A stretch of 64,000 bases of DNA from an uncultured Gilliamella sp. (GTDB lineage: Bacteria; Pseudomonadota; Gammaproteobacteria; Enterobacterales; Orbaceae). Location: the NCBI GenBank assembly GCA_945271295.1, contig CALYPG010000002.1, positions 213,248 through 277,247 of the forward strand, written 5' to 3'. The notes below the pieces were generated by a model, which was not told the origin of the DNA, ran no database searches, and was given only the letters and a program-made list of their open reading frames with translations. Positions 61,002 to 64,000 of this stretch are shown one piece after another. Positions within the stretch are counted from its first letter, which is position 1, and the number at the start of each line of letters is the position of its first letter. A program made the position numbers and the translations under genes.

Positions 61002-61796
61002 TTAAACCGCCACTGGTGCTTTAATCGGTGGATATGGATCGTAATCAACAATTTCAAAATCTTCAAATTCATAATCAAAAATTGTTGGTGGCTTGCGTTT
61101 GATTACAAGTTTTGGTAATGCTTTTGGTTCTCGACTTAATTGTAAATGGGTTTGTTGCATATGATTAGAATAAAGATGTGTATCCCCACCAGTCCAGACA
61201 AAATCACCCACTTCTAAACCACATTGTTGAGCAATCATATGCACCAATAGAGAATAACTTGCTATATTAAAAGGTAATCCTAAAAATACATCACAAGAAC
61301 GTTGATAAAGCTGGCAAGACAGTTTACCTTCGGTAACACAAAATTGAAAAAATGCATGACATGGTGCTAATGCCATTTGATCAAGTTCGCCAACATTCCA
61401 AGCAGAAACAATCATTCGTCTAGAATTGGGATCATGTTTAATTTGTGATATCAATTGTGAAATTTGGTCTACTTGACGACCATCAGCCGTTCCCCATGCT
61501 CGCCATTGTTTACCATAAATCGGACCTAAATCACCATTTTCATCAGCCCATTCATTCCAAATAGTAACCTTGTTATCTTGTAAATACTGAACATTGGTAT
61601 CACCTTTTAAAAACCAAAGAAGTTCATAAATTATTGATCGCAAATGACATTTTTTTGTTGTAACAAGAGGGAAACCTTCTTGTAAATTAAAACGCATCTG
61701 ATGACCAAAAATAGATAATGTTCCAGTTCCTGTACGATCTGATTTAGGTACACCTTCTTCTATAATTTTTTGCATTAAAGCTAAATATTGTTTCAT
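61002..61796 (-). CDS. thyA: Thymidylate synthase ThyA
   Basis: Methylates dUMP to dTMP with methylene-tetrahydrofolate. 264 residues, standard length. Nucleophilic cysteine in [38 protein letters not shown], and a terminal PVAV. 25 bp after lgt, as in enterics. Confidence 0.98.
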   Translation of the reverse strand: MKQYLALMQKIIEEGVPKSDRTGTGTLSIFGHQMRFNLQEGFPLVTTKKCHLRSIIYELLWFLKGDTNVQYLQDNKVTIWNEWADENGDLGPIYGKQWRAWGTADGRQVDQISQLISQIKHDPNSRRMIVSAWNVGELDQMALAPCHAFFQFCVTEGKLSCQLYQRSCDVFLGLPFNIASYSLLVHMIAQQCGLEVGDFVWTGGDTHLYSNHMQQTHLQLSREPKALPKLVIKRKPPTIFDYEFEDFEIVDYDPYPPIKAPVAV

Positions 61797-61821
61797 TTTT
61801 TATCCCATAATACGTTTTATT

Positions 61822-62709
61822 TTATAAAAGGGCTGTGCCAATTCGGATTCTTAAACCAGTTGGATACTTGTAAGCATAATAAATAAATATTGTTCCCAAA
61901 ATAATCATTGGCAAACATAAAATCTGCCCCATACTAATAATATTAAAAAATAATCCTAACTGTTCATCCGGTTGTCTAAAAAATTCAATTATAAATCTAA
62001 ATAAACCATAACAAAGTAAAAATAATCCTGAAACTGCCCCCATTGGTCTAGGTTTACGGATATAAATATTCAAAATAATAAACAAAATAATACCTTCAAA
62101 CATCATCTCATAAAGTTGTGAAGGATGCCGAGGTAAAACACCATTTAGTTGTGAATAAAGCGTAACCCATTCAGGATGGGATTGTGCAAACATAAAATCA
62201 GCATGTTTTGAAGTAGGGAATAACATTCCAATAGGTGAATGAGTTACTCGTCCCCATAGTTCCCCATTAATAAAATTACCTAAACGGCCAAACATAAGAC
62301 CAATAGGTACAAGTGGAGCGACAAAATCCGCAACTTGAAAAAAATATTTATTAGTTTTAATGCCAAAAAGAGCAATAACAACTAAAGCACCAATTAATCC
62401 ACCATGGAAAGACATCCCACCTTCCCATACACGAAACAGTATTGATGGTTCAGCAATAAAAGCTTCTAAATTATAAAAAAAGACATACCCTATTCGTGCA
62501 CCAATAAATAAGCCTAAAAATCCCCAAAAAAGTAAATTCTCAACCTGAGATTTAGTCCATCCACTATTAGGCTGTTTAATCCTTTTATTAGCTAATAGTA
62601 AAGCTCCGAGAACACCAAATAAGTACATAGCACCATACCAATGGAGCGAAATGGGTCCCAATGAAAAAGCAATTGGATCTAAATTAGGAAATTGTAAATA
62701 TTGATTCAT
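61822..62709 (-). CDS. lgt: Prolipoprotein diacylglyceryl transferase Lgt
   Basis: First enzyme of lipoprotein maturation, inner membrane. 295 residues, about seven helices. Lgt signature [16 protein letters not shown] and HGGLIGA are present with HPSQLYE. Overlaps rppH by the ATGA of start and stop. Feeds the several lipoproteins in this window (LoiP pair, LpoA, the EexN-like one). Confidence 0.97.
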   Translation of the reverse strand: MNQYLQFPNLDPIAFSLGPISLHWYGAMYLFGVLGALLLANKRIKQPNSGWTKSQVENLLFWGFLGLFIGARIGYVFFYNLEAFIAEPSILFRVWEGGMSFHGGLIGALVVIALFGIKTNKYFFQVADFVAPLVPIGLMFGRLGNFINGELWGRVTHSPIGMLFPTSKHADFMFAQSHPEWVTLYSQLNGVLPRHPSQLYEMMFEGIILFIILNIYIRKPRPMGAVSGLFLLCYGLFRFIIEFFRQPDEQLGLFFNIISMGQILCLPMIILGTIFIYYAYKYPTGLRIRIGTALL

Positions 62710-63278
62710 TTTTTAACACGCTGTTTATTTTTTCGTTTATGAGTAAAGAAATTAAATCGTTTCTTCTTTGGAATATTTGTAATGGGTAACTCTAACTCAG
62801 ATTGTATAGTAAATACTGATGCAGAAAACTCTTTCATTGCTTTTCGATATACGTCACGTTTAAAAGCAATAACTTGCCTAATAGGATACCAATAATTTAC
62901 CCACTTCCAATCATCAAATTCGGGAGTTGGAGAAACATTAAGATTAATTACCGATGTATCAGAAATTAATTCTAATAAAAACCATTTCTGTTTTTGACCA
63001 ATACAAACAGGTCGATTTTCCCAACGAATCATTCTTTTAGGTAATTTATATCGCAGCCAACCATTAGTAATGGATAAAATTTTAACATCTTTTGGAAATA
63101 ACCCTACTTCTTCATTTAATTCACGAAACATTGCTTGTTCAGGTGTTTCGTCTTGTTTTATTCCGCCCTGTGGAAATTGCCAAGAATTTTGCCCATATCG
63201 ACGAGCCCATAGTACTTGACCGTACCTGTTACAAATAACTATTCCTACATTTGGACGGTAGCCATCATTATCAATCAC
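62706..63278 (-). CDS. rppH: RNA pyrophosphohydrolase RppH
   Basis: Removes pyrophosphate from 5' ends of mRNA to start RNase E decay. 190 residues. [17 protein letters not shown] start, Nudix box [23 protein letters not shown] complete, [16 protein letters not shown]. Basic tail ([19 protein letters not shown]). ptsP, normally between rppH and lgt, is absent; the genes overlap instead. Confidence 0.96.
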   Translation of the reverse strand: MIDNDGYRPNVGIVICNRYGQVLWARRYGQNSWQFPQGGIKQDETPEQAMFRELNEEVGLFPKDVKILSITNGWLRYKLPKRMIRWENRPVCIGQKQKWFLLELISDTSVINLNVSPTPEFDDWKWVNYWYPIRQVIAFKRDVYRKAMKEFSASVFTIQSELELPITNIPKKKRFNFFTHKRKNKQRVKK

Positions 63279-63395
63279 TGACTACCTCAAAAAGATAATT
63301 CTTATATTGCTAAATTGTTTCATACATACAACAATAAATAAATAGTAAAATGATATTAAATGAATAAATATATCTATAAAAAGATTACTTTTTTA

Positions 63396-63947
63396 TTAAT
63401 TTTTCGATAATTTGACGATAGTAATAATATTGATTATTGCAAATGTTACTTCTATAGCTAAGCTTCCTAAAGATCCTATCCATAAACTATAAATAATCCA
63501 TAAAGCACTACTGCATAATATAAGTAATCGCATTTGTCGCTGCTCAAGCCGAAAAAGAGCAAATGTTACCAATGTAGTGCCTATTACAGAAAAATAATGA
63601 ATAAACTGCGTCCAATCAGGAGTGGTAAGAAAATAAAATATCCACATTAATGCTATAAAAAATAACATTACTATAATGTTTTTTGTATAAGCTGAGGCAA
63701 GGTTACGAAATATATTAACAATATTGAGAATTGCAGCGGGATAAGATTGAGGACCTAATAAATAGAAATGAATTGTCATAATAACGTTGACAATTGTTAG
63801 TTGCCAGCGAAAAACATTATCTTTACGTTGTAAAAATGCGCTAACACCAACAAGATAACCCAGTATACCAATCATTTGAGGGACTGTTAGATATTTTTGG
63901 ATAACATCATCATTAAATAAGTAATATATAAAATTCAGATTATCCAT
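63396..63947 (-). CDS. ygjV: YgjV-family inner membrane protein
   Basis: 183 residues, about six membrane helices (IGILGYLVGVSAFLQRKDNVFRW is the typical start of the family). E. coli YgjV is the same length; role unknown, sometimes labelled Imp-YgjV. Start preceded by GGGAGTGA. Convergent neighbours none visible before the window edge. Confidence 0.8.
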   Translation of the reverse strand: MDNLNFIYYLFNDDVIQKYLTVPQMIGILGYLVGVSAFLQRKDNVFRWQLTIVNVIMTIHFYLLGPQSYPAAILNIVNIFRNLASAYTKNIIVMLFFIALMWIFYFLTTPDWTQFIHYFSVIGTTLVTFALFRLEQRQMRLLILCSSALWIIYSLWIGSLGSLAIEVTFAIINIITIVKLSKN

Positions 63948-64000
63948 TATTCACTCCCTAAACAAATCGAACTATAAAGCTAAAATAACAAAATAAATTA

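Overview
This is an AT-rich chromosomal window from a gammaproteobacterium. Gene content (tRNA-tufB-secE-nusG, secM-secA-mutT, lpoA-yraN-diaA, exuR/uxaCBA, lpxL) and AT-biased codon use point to Orbaceae, such as a Gilliamella- or Frischella-like insect-gut symbiont. That placement is inference from gene content and style; no database search was possible. No rRNA and no CRISPR array were seen.

Layout. 1-2.8 kb: an AfuA/AfuB-type ABC transporter (permease cut by the window edge) and a decayed galE-like fragment. 2.8-5.7 kb: the thrU-tyrU-glyT-thrT-tufB-secE-nusG operon, transcribed leftward from a promoter with a GCGC discriminator. 5.8-17.8 kb: adhE, tcdA, the UPF0210 (PFL-like)/ACT pair, alaA, two LoiP-type M48 lipoproteases flanking queA, then tgt and tRNA-Pro. 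17.8-27 kb: an accessory region with a MerR/MFS pair, a small EexN-like lipoprotein, several unrecognised secreted proteins and at least five IS3-family fragments in different states of decay. 27-35 kb: a CueO-like multicopper oxidase, a divergent secM, secA, mutT, an overlapping ratA-ratB-zur-SMR-SMR operon, and smpB.

34.9-46.1 kb is a catabolic locus for pectic oligosaccharides: LacI regulator, GH172 (DUF2961) enzyme, LacY-family symporter, GH28 polygalacturonase without a signal peptide, uxaA-uxaB-uxaC, and divergent exuR. Read together, short galacturonides are imported intact, cut by cytosolic glycosidases, and galacturonate goes to 2-keto-3-deoxygluconate through UxaC, UxaB and UxaA. 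The final kinase and aldolase steps are not in this window.

46.5-64 kb: galE, an IS30-family remnant, aroK, aroE, rpmB-rpmG, gltP, gyrA, then the leftward run diaA-yraN-lpoA, rlmM, lpxL, thyA-lgt-rppH and ygjV. These are mostly housekeeping genes. The most notable observations are the divergent SecM arrest peptide ending in GIRAGP, the intracellular pectic-oligosaccharide locus with a GH172 enzyme, the AfuA-type binding protein lacking the ferric Tyr-Tyr pair, and the IS3-riddled island of unknown secreted proteins next to tRNA-Pro.
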